Shown: positions 9,246 through 18,543, counted from the stretch's first letter. The stretch is DNA of 64,000 nt from an endosymbiont of Bathymodiolus septemdierum str. Myojin knoll (GCF_001547755.1 NZ_AP013042.1:868001-932000); one strand, 5' to 3'. Made by a program: numbers and translations. Notes: generated by a model from the letters alone, not told the origin.

Positions 9246-11093
9246 CTATTCAAAGTCCTCTACTTTATGACCTTGCATGACTTTAGCAATGGTAGAATTC
9301 ATTCTCATTTCGACAAATGTCACGCTGACCAACTCAAGGTTTTCCATTTTTTCTTTGATAATTTTTTCATTCTTATTTTTGGCAACTGCTTTTAACTCGG
9401 CTCTGGCTTGCATAATATCGTCAATCATCGCCTGAGTAAGCATTTTCTTGTCTTTGGCAAGGGCAGAGTCAATCGCCTCAAGAGTCCTCTTGGCTTCAAC
9501 TTGCATTTCATGCAATTGTCTAGCTTTGATGTCATCTTTAGCGTGAATAATGGAATCTTTCAGCATTTTTTCCATCTCTCTGTCGCTCAAGCCGTAAGAA
9601 GGTTTGATAATAACATCAGCCTTGACACCTGAGGTTTCTTCGGTGGCACTAATGGATAATAAACCGTCTGCATCTACTTGAAATTCCACACGAATACGCG
9701 CATTACCTGCGACCATTGGTGGAATACCTCTAAGTTCAAATTTACCCAACGAACGGCAATCAGACACTAACTCGCGTTCACCTTGCAAAACATGTATACT
9801 CATCGCTGTTTGTCCATCTTTAAAGGTGGTGAATTCTTGTGCACGGGTAATAGGGATAGCGGTATTGCGATGCACAACTTTTTCTACCAAGCCACCCATT
9901 GTCTCTAAACCGAGTGACAATGGCAGAACATCCAATAATAACATCTCGTCTTGTGACTTGTTGCCTGCTAATAAATTCGCTTGAATGGCGGCACCCTTAG
10001 CGACTACTTCATCTGGATTAATAGAACATAAAACGGGCTGGTTAAATAAATCGCTAACCATAGACCTGACTAACGGCATACGCGTTGAGCCACCAACCAT
10101 AACAATATCTTTAATGTCGCTCATTTTTACTTCTGCATCTCTTACAGCGCGTTTTGCCAATAATAAAGTGCGCTTGATTAGCACCTTAGAAAGCACTTCA
10201 AATTTTTCCTTAGAGATGCGATACGGAACCTCTACGCAGTTAAATTCAGCAAAATCATTATCGCTAAGTGTTTCTTTGGCAATGCGAGAAAATTGCCTAA
10301 TTTTTTGCATTTGCGTTGGATCTAGTTCGCCAAGTTTCAAGGTTTCGATACAATCATCAATAATCAATTGATCAAAATCATCACCACCCAGTGCAGAATC
10401 ACCACCCGTAGAGAGTACTTTAAACACCCCCTTCTGAAAACTTAAAATAGAAATGTCAAAAGTGCCACCACCAAGGTCGTAAATTGCATGCACCCCCTCT
10501 TCTTTCGAATCTAAGCCGTAAGCCACCGCTGCCGCAGTAGGCTCATTTAATAAGCGAAGTGTATTTAGACCTGCAAGCGTTGCTGCATCTTTGGTCGCTT
10601 GTCGTTGTGCGTCGTTGAAATAGGCAGGCACAGTAATCACTGCACCAACCAAATCACCGCCCAACGCCTTTTCTGCACGCTGTTTAAGCGAAGTTAAAAT
10701 ACCAGAGGAAATCTCAACCGCAGACAAATCCCCCATTGCCGTATGGAATTGCACATTATTACCATTTTCCACCAACTTATACGGGCAGTTTTTAAAGTCT
10801 TTAACTTCCTTATACCCCAAGCCCATAAAGCGTTTCACCGAAACAATAGTATTGGTTGGGTCCGTCTTTGCATACGGGCAAGCGTCGCAGCCCACTGTGA
10901 GTTTATTGTCCTTACCACAATGCACTACTGACGGTAAAATTGCATTACCATGCTCATCCGTCAATATCCGACTCACCCCACTCTGCACCGTTGCCACTAG
11001 CGAATTAGTGGTGCCAAGGTCTATCCCAACTGCCAATTTATGCTGATGTGGTTTACTTGCTTGCCCAGGTTCTGATATTTGTAAAAGTGCCAT
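9246..11093 (-). CDS. hscA: Fe-S assembly Hsp70 chaperone HscA
   Basis: HscA is the specialised Hsp70 that, with HscB, releases clusters from IscU (client motif LPPVK, which IscU here has). The 615-residue protein shows the Hsp70 signatures [24 protein letters not shown] and [13 protein letters not shown], then the substrate domain from about residue 390. Neighbours hscB and fdx distinguish it from DnaK. It lies 3 bp after hscB. Confidence 0.96.
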   Translation of the reverse strand: MALLQISEPGQASKPHQHKLAVGIDLGTTNSLVATVQSGVSRILTDEHGNAILPSVVHCGKDNKLTVGCDACPYAKTDPTNTIVSVKRFMGLGYKEVKDFKNCPYKLVENGNNVQFHTAMGDLSAVEISSGILTSLKQRAEKALGGDLVGAVITVPAYFNDAQRQATKDAATLAGLNTLRLLNEPTAAAVAYGLDSKEEGVHAIYDLGGGTFDISILSFQKGVFKVLSTGGDSALGGDDFDQLIIDDCIETLKLGELDPTQMQKIRQFSRIAKETLSDNDFAEFNCVEVPYRISKEKFEVLSKVLIKRTLLLAKRAVRDAEVKMSDIKDIVMVGGSTRMPLVRSMVSDLFNQPVLCSINPDEVVAKGAAIQANLLAGNKSQDEMLLLDVLPLSLGLETMGGLVEKVVHRNTAIPITRAQEFTTFKDGQTAMSIHVLQGERELVSDCRSLGKFELRGIPPMVAGNARIRVEFQVDADGLLSISATEETSGVKADVIIKPSYGLSDREMEKMLKDSIIHAKDDIKARQLHEMQVEAKRTLEAIDSALAKDKKMLTQAMIDDIMQARAELKAVAKNKNEKIIKEKMENLELVSVTFVEMRMNSTIAKVMQGHKVEDFE

Positions 11094-11096
11094 ACC

Positions 11097-11609
11097 TTAT
11101 AGCCATTCGTCCATCAATCTATTTGCCTGTGCGTTGAGTTGCGTGTAGAACTTTAACTCGCGGACTAAGTTTTTAATTTTATTAATATTGTTATTTTTGA
11201 AAGACGACTGAATTTGACAGATATTTTCCCTCACTTTGCTATCAATGTCCTCAGTAAAATCGTCCAACTGCAACACATCTTTTGATTTTTCTATGTCTTC
11301 TAATGACTCTCTTAATGCGATTTGTGACATTAGGAAATCCATATCCATTTGCGTGTCTTTTTCATCAAAAGCGTTAATATTTTGAAGTTCTAATAGGTAG
11401 GTGGCACGCAGTAGAGGGGATTTTAAAGTGTTAAAGGCAGTGTTAATAAGTGAGGTGTTCTGCAAGGCGATGGATTGTTCTTTATCGCTTTTAGTGACAA
11501 ATTTATCGGGATGGTGCTCGGAAATTTTAGCTAGGTAAGCGCCCTCTAAAGCGTTAACATCTAAATCAAAACCAACTTCTAACGAGAATAATTCAAAATA
11601 GTTTTGCAT
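11097..11609 (-). CDS. hscB: Fe-S assembly co-chaperone HscB
   Basis: HscB is the J-protein that delivers IscU to HscA and stimulates its ATPase. The 170-residue product has an N-terminal J domain with the diagnostic HPDKF motif near residue 33 and a C-terminal helical IscU-binding region. Length is typical (E. coli 171). It sits between iscA and hscA with gaps of 9 and 3 bp. Confidence 0.95.
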   Translation of the reverse strand: MQNYFELFSLEVGFDLDVNALEGAYLAKISEHHPDKFVTKSDKEQSIALQNTSLINTAFNTLKSPLLRATYLLELQNINAFDEKDTQMDMDFLMSQIALRESLEDIEKSKDVLQLDDFTEDIDSKVRENICQIQSSFKNNNINKIKNLVRELKFYTQLNAQANRLMDEWL

Positions 11610-11618
11610 AGCGACCTT

Positions 11619-11942
11619 TTAAACAGTAAACGATTCGCCACAGCCACATTCGGCTTTAGCATTTGGGTTGTTAAATTCAAACCCCTCGTTCAGACCTTCT
11701 TTGACAAAATCCACTTCAGTACCATCCAAATAAACCAAACTTTTTGCATCAATCACTACTTTTACACCGTTGTTGTCAAACACGGTGTCATCATCGTTGA
11801 CATTATCAACAAATTCTATATTGTAGCCCAAACCCGAACAGCCCGTAGTTTGCACAGAAAGACGGATACCGATACCTGAGCCACGATTGTCAAGAAATCC
11901 AACAACGCGCTGAGCTGCAGTATCTGTGAGTGTAATTGCCAT
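11619..11942 (-). CDS. iscA: A-type Fe-S carrier IscA
   Basis: IscA carries iron or clusters to targets. The 107-residue protein has the three conserved cysteines, one in TTGCSGLGY and two in the C-terminal CGCGESFTV. Its position between iscU and hscB fixes it as IscA rather than ErpA. Confidence 0.95.
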   Translation of the reverse strand: MAITLTDTAAQRVVGFLDNRGSGIGIRLSVQTTGCSGLGYNIEFVDNVNDDDTVFDNNGVKVVIDAKSLVYLDGTEVDFVKEGLNEGFEFNNPNAKAECGCGESFTV

Positions 11943-11948
11943 TGTTAA

Positions 11949-12326
11949 TTAAGCCTTGCTTCTAATGTCGCTAATTGCCGCTTTAATTGCATCTTCTGCC
12001 AATACCGAACAATGTATTTTTACTGGTGGTAATGCCAATTCTTCTGCTAAGTCAGTGTTTTTGATTTGCGCTGCCTCTTCCAAAGTCTTGCCCTTTACCC
12101 ACTCTGTAAGCAGTGAACTTGATGCAATCGCTGAACCGCAACCGTAAGTTTTGAATTTTGCCTCTTCAATCACACCATTTTCATCGACCTGGATTTGCAG
12201 GCGCATCACATCGCCACAAGCCGGTGCGCCAACCATACCTGTGCCAACATTTTTTGCATCCTTATCTAAAACACCTACATTGCGAGGGTTTTCGTAATGA
12301 TCTAATACCTTTTCACCGTATGCCAT
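11949..12326 (-). CDS. iscU: Fe-S cluster scaffold IscU
   Basis: IscU is the scaffold on which [2Fe-2S] clusters are built. The 125-residue protein has the three ligand cysteines (GAPACGDVM, YGCGSAIASSS, KIHCSVLAEDA), the conserved Asp in ACGD and the HscA-binding LPPVK motif just before the third Cys. It follows iscS by 19 bp. Confidence 0.97.
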   Translation of the reverse strand: MAYGEKVLDHYENPRNVGVLDKDAKNVGTGMVGAPACGDVMRLQIQVDENGVIEEAKFKTYGCGSAIASSSLLTEWVKGKTLEEAAQIKNTDLAEELALPPVKIHCSVLAEDAIKAAISDIRSKA

Positions 12327-12345
12327 ATTATTTTCTCCTATTTAA

Positions 12346-13560
12346 TTAATGTGCAGCCCATTCTACCTTGCTAAGGTCGATACCGTCTTTGAACATATCC
12401 CATAATGGCGATAAGTCGCGTAATTTTTGTACCTTTTCACGCACCAGTGTGATTGCTTTATCGACATCCGCTTCTGTCGTGTAGCGACCAATGGTAAAGC
12501 GGATGGATGAGTGTGCCAATTCGTCTGTTAAGCCTAATGCGCGTAATACATACGATGGCTCAAGACTTGCCGAAGTGCAGGCTGAACCCGAAGAAACAGC
12601 GATGTCGTTGATAGCCATCATCAGTGATTCACCTTCAACATAGTTAAAACTAATGTTGAGATTACCAGCAATGCGGTGCTCCATATCACCGTTAACGACG
12701 ACTTCTTCCATGTCAGTAAAACCTGCCAACAGACGGTCACGCAAGGCGCCGATTTTTTTATTTTCTTCTGTCATTTCAGCCTTAGCAATTGCAAATGCCT
12801 TGCCCATACCTACGATTTGGTGGGTAGCAAGCGTACCTGAACGCATGCCGCGCTCATGTCCGCCACCATGCATTTGTGCCTCTAAACGCACACGCGGCTT
12901 GCGACGAACATACAAAGCGCCAATACCCTTGGGTCCGTAGATTTTATGCGCCGAAAAACTCATTAAATCCACCGGTAATTTAGTCACATCAATATCGACT
13001 TTACCCGCAGATTGTGCGGCGTCCACATGGAAAAATATTTTATTTTCACGACACAGATTACCGATAGATTCAATGTCTTGAATGACGCCGATTTCGTTGT
13101 TAACATGCATCACAGACACCAAAATAGTGTCTTCACGAATAGCCTCCTTTAAGATATTTAAATCTAACAAACCATTCGGTAATGGGTCTAAATAAGAAAC
13201 CTCATAACCTTCTCGCTCTAACTGACGACAAGTATCCAAAACTGCTTTATGCTCAGTCTTCAAGGTAATAATGTGGTTGCCTTTTTTCTTGTAAAAATGG
13301 GCAATACCTTTAATCGCTAAATTATCAGACTCTGTTGCACCCGAAGTCCAAACGATTTCTCTTGGATCGGCATTAATTAAATCTGCCACTTGTTGCCTAG
13401 CGTTTTTGACTGCATCATCTGCTTGCCAACCGTAGTAGTGAGAGTTGGATGCTGGATTGCCAAAATCGCCATCCATAGTCAAGTATTTCATCATTAAATC
13501 TGCAACACGCTTGTCCACTGGCGTGGTTGCAGAATAGTCCATATAAGTAGGGGCTGTCAT
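12346..13560 (-). CDS. iscS: Cysteine desulfurase IscS
   Basis: IscS is the PLP enzyme that takes sulfur from cysteine for clusters, thiamin and tRNA thiolation (ttcA and tusA relatives are in this window). The 404-residue protein has the PLP lysine in [12 protein letters not shown] (near 206) and the persulfide-forming Cys in [17 protein letters not shown] (near 328). The length equals the E. coli enzyme. Its ATG at 13560 overlaps the last base of the iscR stop. Confidence 0.97.
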   Translation of the reverse strand: MTAPTYMDYSATTPVDKRVADLMMKYLTMDGDFGNPASNSHYYGWQADDAVKNARQQVADLINADPREIVWTSGATESDNLAIKGIAHFYKKKGNHIITLKTEHKAVLDTCRQLEREGYEVSYLDPLPNGLLDLNILKEAIREDTILVSVMHVNNEIGVIQDIESIGNLCRENKIFFHVDAAQSAGKVDIDVTKLPVDLMSFSAHKIYGPKGIGALYVRRKPRVRLEAQMHGGGHERGMRSGTLATHQIVGMGKAFAIAKAEMTEENKKIGALRDRLLAGFTDMEEVVVNGDMEHRIAGNLNISFNYVEGESLMMAINDIAVSSGSACTSASLEPSYVLRALGLTDELAHSSIRFTIGRYTTEADVDKAITLVREKVQKLRDLSPLWDMFKDGIDLSKVEWAAH

Positions 13561-13979
13561 TATTTTATTCCTTTCATTCCGTGATTATCAATTACCATTT
13601 GCAGGGTTTTACTGCTTAAAAAATCTCTAATTTGTTCGCTGACTTCGCACCATAATTGGTGAGATATACATTGACGACCATTGTTACAGCCTTTCAATCC
13701 TTTACAACGGCGCAGGTCAATGTTTTCATCTACCGCTTCGATGATTGCCGATAGGCTAATATCTTGTGCCTGTGCGTCTAATAAATAACCACCCCCTGGA
13801 CCTCTGACGCTTTTGACTAAGTTAGCACGGCGTAATTTAGCAAACAACTGCTCCAAATAAGACAAAGAAATATTTTGTCTTTGTGAAATAACATCTAATG
13901 TCATAGGTCTGCCTATATCATTGGATGCCAAATCAAGCATTGCAGTGACCGCATAGCGCCCTTTAGTAGTTAATTGCAT
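13560..13979 (-). CDS. iscR: Fe-S cluster-sensing regulator IscR
   Basis: IscR is an Rrf2-family winged-helix regulator that represses isc when loaded with a [2Fe-2S] cluster. The 139-residue product has the Rrf2 start [18 protein letters not shown] and the three cluster cysteines in [15 protein letters not shown] (about residues 91-103). A matching operator is found upstream (14020-14044), so autoregulation as in E. coli is likely. Confidence 0.96.
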   Translation of the reverse strand: MQLTTKGRYAVTAMLDLASNDIGRPMTLDVISQRQNISLSYLEQLFAKLRRANLVKSVRGPGGGYLLDAQAQDISLSAIIEAVDENIDLRRCKGLKGCNNGRQCISHQLWCEVSEQIRDFLSSKTLQMVIDNHGMKGIK

Positions 13980-14011
13980 AGTTAGTGGGTTTTATTTATT
14001 TCAAAAATAAT

Positions 14012-14044
14012 ATTATACTATAACCAACTATTTTAGTCGGGTAA
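14012..14044 (-). promoter_or_regulatory. isc promoter with IscR type 1 operator
   Basis: On the minus strand the 25 bp at 14044-14020 agree with the remembered type 1 IscR consensus (ATASYYGACTRWWWYAGTCRRSTAT) at about 22 positions, including the dyad GACT-AAAT-AGT. A perfect TATAAT follows at 14017-14012, 33 bp before the iscR ATG. The operator therefore covers the -35 region, as expected for repression by cluster-loaded IscR. Confidence 0.8.
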
Positions 14045-14050
14045 TATTTT

Positions 14051-14749
14051 TTATTTACTTTCAATCTCCAGATTGTTCACAGAGGTATCTTTACCTTCGT
14101 CAATATTCAACTCTTTTGAGACCTTATGCAACTGCAAATCCATATCATGTAAATGCAACAAAATGGAGTTAATCGCTTTCACTGTCGGGTCGTCAATATC
14201 GCTACCCACCGCATAAGAGTCAAATTCACCCGATTGTTTTTTAGATTCTTTTAGCACGCGCGCAGGCACACCGACAACAGTCTGGTCTTTTTCAACAGAC
14301 TTAACGACTACCGAATTAGACCCCACGCGTACACCATCCGCCAAGGTAATTGGGCCTAAGATTTTAGCACCTGCACCGACCACCACATTATTACCAAGCG
14401 TTGGATGGCGTTTACCTTTATTCCAAGTCGTTCCACCAAGCGTAACACCGTGATATAAAGTACAATCATTGCCAATTTTTGCCGTCTCACCAATCACCAC
14501 CCCCATACCATGGTCGATGAAAAAGCGCCTACCAATCGTTGCCGCAGGGTGAATTTCAATCCCCGTGAACCATCTACCAAGCATAGAAATAAAGCGTGCT
14601 AGCCATTTAAGTTTGAGCACCCAAAGATTGTGCGCCAAACGATAAAACAACATCGCCTGAACACCTGAATAGCAAGTAATAATTTCAAAGGTATTTCTTG
14701 CCGATGGGTCACGGTCAAAAACACTTTGAATATCTTCAATAAATTTCAT
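14051..14749 (-). CDS. cysE: Serine O-acetyltransferase
   Basis: CysE makes O-acetylserine, the direct precursor for cysteine, which feeds IscS. The 232-residue protein has an N-terminal helical domain and a left-handed hexapeptide beta-helix with the active-site region [12 protein letters not shown] and [10 protein letters not shown]. Its place just before iscR is a known arrangement in other gammaproteobacteria such as Azotobacter and makes metabolic sense. The isc promoter lies between them, so isc need not depend on cysE transcription. A MITE-like element ends 18 bp upstream of the ATG. Confidence 0.95.
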   Translation of the reverse strand: MKFIEDIQSVFDRDPSARNTFEIITCYSGVQAMLFYRLAHNLWVLKLKWLARFISMLGRWFTGIEIHPAATIGRRFFIDHGMGVVIGETAKIGNDCTLYHGVTLGGTTWNKGKRHPTLGNNVVVGAGAKILGPITLADGVRVGSNSVVVKSVEKDQTVVGVPARVLKESKKQSGEFDSYAVGSDIDDPTVKAINSILLHLHDMDLQLHKVSKELNIDEGKDTSVNNLEIESK

Positions 14750-14755
14750 TGTAAA

Positions 14756-14761
14756 ATTATA
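14756..14761 (-). promoter_or_regulatory. Candidate cysE -10 box
   Basis: A perfect TATAAT lies only 6 bp before the cysE ATG. The matching -35 position (about 14779-14785, TTTATG) falls inside the terminal repeat of the MITE-like insertion. If used, the transcript would begin at or beside the ATG. Confidence 0.45.
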
Positions 14762-14767
14762 TCATAA

Positions 14768-14960
14768 GGAGACCTTTGCATAAATAGGGATGATTAGCAA
14801 AATGACAGATTTTATTAATTTTAAAATTTTTTAAATCCACTCCTAGCAAAGCTAAGGGTGTTTTTTTTCTCCTAGAGGACTGCTTGGTATCGCTGGAAAA
14901 GTTTTCAAATTGATGAAAGATGGTGTTTTGATGATTATTCATATTTATGCAAAGGTCTCC
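14768..14960. mobile_element. 193-bp MITE-like element with 19-bp perfect terminal inverted repeats
   Basis: The ends GGAGACCTTTGCATAAATA (14768-14786) and its exact complement (14942-14960) are flanked by a 4-bp direct repeat ATAA (14764-14767 and 14961-14964), which looks like a target duplication. On the minus strand an ATG directly follows the terminal repeat and opens a 58-residue frame (starting MNNHQNTIFHQ) that resembles the first residues of IS4/IS5-type transposases, then diverges. This suggests an internally deleted IS that now needs a transposase in trans. The family name is inference. Confidence 0.8.
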
Positions 14961-14968
14961 ATAAGATA

Positions 14969-15814
14969 CTAATATCTTATCACGCCTTTAAAACGCTTGT
15001 AACTCCATAAATACTGCTCTGGACAGGTTTTAATTACGGCTTCAATTGCTTGATTCATTAACGCTACATCGTCTTTCAACTCACCACTGGTGGATAACAC
15101 ATCAATAGGTTCAAAATTTAGCTCGTAGCCTTTTCCTTGTGGCAGGCGTTTTGCCCATGTCATTAGTACTTTGGCATTATTTTTTCTAGCAAGCCTAACC
15201 AATAGTGTCATTGTGCGTGCATTTTGCGTAAAAAATGGCACCAACATACCGCCCTCTTCTCCCGGGTCTTGGTCAGGCAAAATACCAATGATTTGATTTT
15301 TTAACAAAGCCCGTTGTAATTTAGCAACGCCTTTGGCGTTAGCGTTAGCTAAATGCATATTTTTAGTGCTGCGTTTTTCTAATAAAAATTTCTTTTGTTT
15401 TTTGTTTTTTGGCGCTTTGTACAAAATAGTAATGGGTTGTTTAAGTGAAACTGCAGGTCCGACAATTTCCCAACAGCCCATATGGGGGGCTAATAAAATG
15501 GTTGCTTGATTTGATTCTAAATATTCAATACCTTTAATATTTTTAATTTGTTTAGCGTTACTTTCAAAACTTCGAAACCAAACAAAGCTTATTTCGGTTA
15601 GACCTTTACCGGCTTCAATAAGGGATTTTTTAATCAGTATTTTTCTTTGTTTTTCATTCAGTTCTGGAAAGCAAATATCAATATTTTGACTAACAACAAA
15701 TTTTGTACGATTATTTGTAATGTAGAAAATCTGACCAATCAGCGCACCGATAAAATGATTAACCCTAAGCGGTAGTATTGAGAAGAATTTAAGTATAAAT
15801 TCAATCATTTTCAC
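14969..15814 (-). CDS. LpxL/HtrB-family lipid A acyltransferase
   Basis: This inner-membrane enzyme adds a secondary acyl chain to Kdo-lipid A or a precursor. The 281-residue product has one N-terminal hydrophobic stretch, the HxxxxE catalytic motif in LLAPHMGCWE (near residue 111) and the LPDQDPGEEGG block near 181. It is somewhat shorter than E. coli LpxL (306). LpxL and LpxM cannot be told apart here. Its start overlaps the end of ttcA by 14 bp. Confidence 0.88.
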   Translation of the reverse strand: MKMIEFILKFFSILPLRVNHFIGALIGQIFYITNNRTKFVVSQNIDICFPELNEKQRKILIKKSLIEAGKGLTEISFVWFRSFESNAKQIKNIKGIEYLESNQATILLAPHMGCWEIVGPAVSLKQPITILYKAPKNKKQKKFLLEKRSTKNMHLANANAKGVAKLQRALLKNQIIGILPDQDPGEEGGMLVPFFTQNARTMTLLVRLARKNNAKVLMTWAKRLPQGKGYELNFEPIDVLSTSGELKDDVALMNQAIEAVIKTCPEQYLWSYKRFKGVIRY

Positions 15815-16535
15815 TAACTTCGTTTAACATTGGTTTCATTGCACTGAGTAGATTTTTGTATAAATTCGGCAAGCGCTTTTCTTCGGTTAATAACCATTGT
15901 TTAAAGTATTCGCGTTCGGTCGGCATGCTAAAACAGGCGGGGCAAGAATCAGCAATAACAGGCAAATCAGCAATCTTAGCAAAGTCAGCTAATTGTCGCT
16001 CACGCACATAAACCATTGGGCGAATGATGCGTAAATCTTTATCATCGTTAATGTAATGCGCCTTCATCGTTTGAATCTTGCCATTATGGCACATTGACAT
16101 CATTAAACTTTCTGCCAAATCATCCAAATGTTGCCCAAGTGCCAAAACATTATAACCCTGCTCTCGTGCAACTTTATACATCAAGCCGCGTTTAATACGG
16201 GCACAAAATGAACAGTAAGAATCCCCTTTCATACTTTCTTTGGCCTGCTCTAAAATCGGAAATTCTTCAAAGAAATACGGCGTATCAAACTGCTTAAAAA
16301 ATACATCTAAGGCTTGCGGCTCAAAGCCTTCCACCTGTGGATCAATAGTAACCACACCAAGCTCAAATTTTACTGGGGAATGCACTTGGAAATGTCGCAA
16401 AATATGAAATAAACTCAGTGAATCCTTGCCGCCAGAAACTGCCAATAATATTTTATCGCCCGCTTTAATCATACCAAAATCGGCGATGGCTCGTCCGACA
16501 GGTTTAACAAGTAGTTTAGGTAATTTTCTTATCAT
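15801..16535 (-). CDS. ttcA: tRNA 2-thiocytidine synthetase TtcA
   Basis: TtcA thiolates cytidine 32 of certain tRNAs using an Fe-S cluster and sulfur from IscS. The 244-residue protein has the PP-loop SGGKDSL near residue 35 and two Cys pairs, CSFC near 107 and CPAC near 194, which hold the cluster. It is shorter than the E. coli protein (311), lacking part of both ends. It is the first gene of a pair with the lipid A acyltransferase. Confidence 0.93.
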   Translation of the reverse strand: MIRKLPKLLVKPVGRAIADFGMIKAGDKILLAVSGGKDSLSLFHILRHFQVHSPVKFELGVVTIDPQVEGFEPQALDVFFKQFDTPYFFEEFPILEQAKESMKGDSYCSFCARIKRGLMYKVAREQGYNVLALGQHLDDLAESLMMSMCHNGKIQTMKAHYINDDKDLRIIRPMVYVRERQLADFAKIADLPVIADSCPACFSMPTEREYFKQWLLTEEKRLPNLYKNLLSAMKPMLNEVSEND

Positions 16536-16729
16536 TTTTTTTAGAATTTTACAGCAAAGACTTTTACATAAATAAAAAATGACAAGTAAAATTCACCCTA
16601 AACAAACATCTCATTAGGCATAGATGTATTATAATAATCAGGATTAAAATGTAATTTCAGAAAATCTTTCAACAAAGGGCTCTATCGCTTGGTAATGAAA
16701 TTTTTAACTAAAACAGGAAGACCAAAAAA

Positions 16730-16828
16730 ATGTTAAATAAATTTTACTCTGACCCTAATTATTCCAGTTCCAGCATATTAACGACAAAAAATGACAAAAA
16801 ATTTAACCCAAGGACTAACACCATCTGA
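16730..16828 (+). CDS. Possible 32-residue leader ORF
   Basis: An ATG with a well-spaced ribosome site (AGGAAG, 9 bp upstream) opens a 32-codon frame that overlaps the start of the 398-residue gene in another frame. It is Ser/Asn/Lys-rich with no recognised domain. It could be a leader that delivers ribosomes to the next start, or mean that the next gene has lost its own start region. Evidence is thin. Confidence 0.3.
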   Translation: MLNKFYSDPNYSSSSILTTKNDKKFNPRTNTI

Positions 16829-17987
16829 AAAGTTTATTAATGGTCTTTGTGAATCATCATTCTTAAAATTATGGACACATCCAAATCCCAAAGGTAAAAA
16901 AAATAAAGAATTATGCGATTGCCTAATTGTTTGTGGGGTGCATATCGTTATTATCTCTGTTAAGAAAATTGAATATAAAGATACAAACAACAAGACTGGA
17001 CATGATAGATGGGTCAAACAAGCAATAGACAAATCAGCAAAACAAATATACGGTGCGGAGCGTTGGCTAGAAAAAACAGATACCGTTACAAGGCACGATG
17101 AAAGGATAATCAATTTACCGCCTAAATCGGAAAGAATATATCACAGAATATCTGTCTCTTTAGGCTCAAAATTGCAAGTTCCTATGCCGTATGGAGATTT
17201 AGGAAATGGCTTTATACATGTTTGCGATGAAAAAAGTACAGAAATTTTATTTAAAGAACTTGATACAATTTTAGATTTTACAAATTTTTTACAGGCTGTT
17301 GAAAATTTATCAAATAAAACAAAACTGATTTTTGATGGCGGAGGTATTGAAGATTTAATTGCCTTATATTTACAAAATAATGATTTATTCAAAAATTGTA
17401 AAAATTCAAATTTAATGATATCGACAAACGATATATGGGATGGATGGGTAAATTCACAAGAATATAAAGATAGGTTGTTAGATTTACAGTCTTCCTATCC
17501 ATGGGATGGATTAATTGAGCATTATTCACAAGATTTATTATCTGGAGAAGTGTTTGATTTTTATAATCGAAAAGCCACAAATAATGATTGGGCTATTATG
17601 ACAATGGCTTTACAACCAAGAGATCATCGTGCAGTTCTTATGGATGCTTTTATTGAATGTCTAAATAATGATGAAAGTGCTTCTCGTATAGCACAAGGCT
17701 ATAACAACACTATTTTTGTTTTTTTAAGAGGTAAGCATTGTGATAGAGAACATAGATCCAAAGAATTGCTTTTAAGGTGCTGTATAGTGAGTGTCAATTT
17801 AGAAAATAAAATAATAGTTGGCATAGCAAGAGATAAACCAGAAGGAAATGGGTGTTCCTCAGATCTTGTGTATATAGAAGATAAAAACTGGACACAAGAA
17901 GAAAAAAATAAATACAAAGAACCTTCAAAAGAACTGAATTATTTTAAAGGTATAAATTGGAAAGAAATGAAAGAAATGAGTTTATGA
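16791..17987 (+). CDS. Nuclease-like protein of unknown function in an integron cassette
   Basis: The 398-residue product starts with SEKFINGLCESSFLKLW, then a possible PD-(D/E)xK core near residues 43-60: E-L-C-D, a hydrophobic strand, then I-I-S-V-K-K. The pattern resembles a restriction-type nuclease with Ser in place of Glu before the Lys, but this is only a pattern reading. A Cys/Trp-containing C-terminal half (about 250-398) is not recognised. The gene is clearly more AT-rich than its flanks and ends 7 bp before an attC site, so it is a cassette gene. A defence role is possible but unproven. Its own ribosome site is weak. Confidence 0.75.
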   Translation: MTKNLTQGLTPSEKFINGLCESSFLKLWTHPNPKGKKNKELCDCLIVCGVHIVIISVKKIEYKDTNNKTGHDRWVKQAIDKSAKQIYGAERWLEKTDTVTRHDERIINLPPKSERIYHRISVSLGSKLQVPMPYGDLGNGFIHVCDEKSTEILFKELDTILDFTNFLQAVENLSNKTKLIFDGGGIEDLIALYLQNNDLFKNCKNSNLMISTNDIWDGWVNSQEYKDRLLDLQSSYPWDGLIEHYSQDLLSGEVFDFYNRKATNNDWAIMTMALQPRDHRAVLMDAFIECLNNDESASRIAQGYNNTIFVFLRGKHCDREHRSKELLLRCCIVSVNLENKIIVGIARDKPEGNGCSSDLVYIEDKNWTQEEKNKYKEPSKELNYFKGINWKEMKEMSL

Positions 17988-17994
17988 AAAAACA

Positions 17995-18050
17995 TCTAAC
18001 AAATCATTCCAGCTAACCGCTAACGCGGCGTCTGAATTCAAGCGTTATAT
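17995..18050 (+). repeat. Integron attC recombination site 1
   Basis: The 56-bp imperfect palindrome has the R'' box TCTAAC, the L'' part AAATCATTCCAG, a CCGC-TAAC-GCGG centre, the L' part CTGAATTCAAG and the R' box GTTATAT. The order, spacing and bases match the attC (59-base element) of integron cassettes such as aadA1, whose outer parts read AACAATTCATTCAAG and AATTCAAGCGTTAG. It directly follows the nuclease-like gene. Confidence 0.85.
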
Positions 18051-18130
18051 TTACATAGTTTTATTTTCAATAGAGTATATAGGGGGAATGTTTCCTTATA
18101 CTAATAGTTAGAATTACCAAAAAGAATACT

Positions 18131-18529
18131 ATTAAACATATAATTTATTATTTTTTACTCATTTTATTAAGCACAAATGCTACCGCTGATTCACTAACGA
18201 TTAATATTTTTGGCATTACTTTAAACCAAGGCGATGTCCGTATTGGTATTTTTAATCGTCAAGAATTTCCAAACGGAAAGCAATTTAAAGGTGCCATTAT
18301 CGATGGAAGTAAAAATAAATCTAGTAAAACATTAGAATTAACATCAGGAGATTATGCTATAGCAGTTTTTCAAGATACAAACTATAACAAGGTGTTAGAT
18401 AAAAATTTCTTTGGCATTCCAAAAGAAAAATATGGCTTTAGCGGTTCGGATGTTTTTGGTGAGCCTACTTTTGATGAGGCAAAAATTACAGTTAATGGCA
18501 GCCAAACAATATTAATTAGAATAGACTAA
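18131..18529 (+). CDS. Secreted DUF2141-type protein, start codon unresolved
   Basis: The frame that ends at 18529 encodes a hydrophobic signal-like segment (HIIYYFLLILLSTNATA) followed by a DUF2141-like domain: GDVRIGIFN, F-N-G-K-F-G, SGDYAIAVFQDTNYNKVLD and KYGFSGSDVFGEPTFDEA. The frame is open back to 18110 but has no ATG, GTG or TTG before the domain. Either ATT at 18131 is used, giving a normal-looking signal peptide, or the gene has lost its start. An ATG at 18090 is out of frame. It lies 14 bp before the DUF2269 gene. Confidence 0.65.
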   Translation: MKHIIYYFLLILLSTNATADSLTINIFGITLNQGDVRIGIFNRQEFPNGKQFKGAIIDGSKNKSSKTLELTSGDYAIAVFQDTNYNKVLDKNFFGIPKEKYGFSGSDVFGEPTFDEAKITVNGSQTILIRID

Positions 18530-18543
18530 GCGAGGATAAATTT

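Noticed and set aside
14757-14942. A 61-residue ORF as an independent gene
   Set aside because: It lies within the MITE and runs into its terminal repeat; better explained as the remnant of a transposase start.
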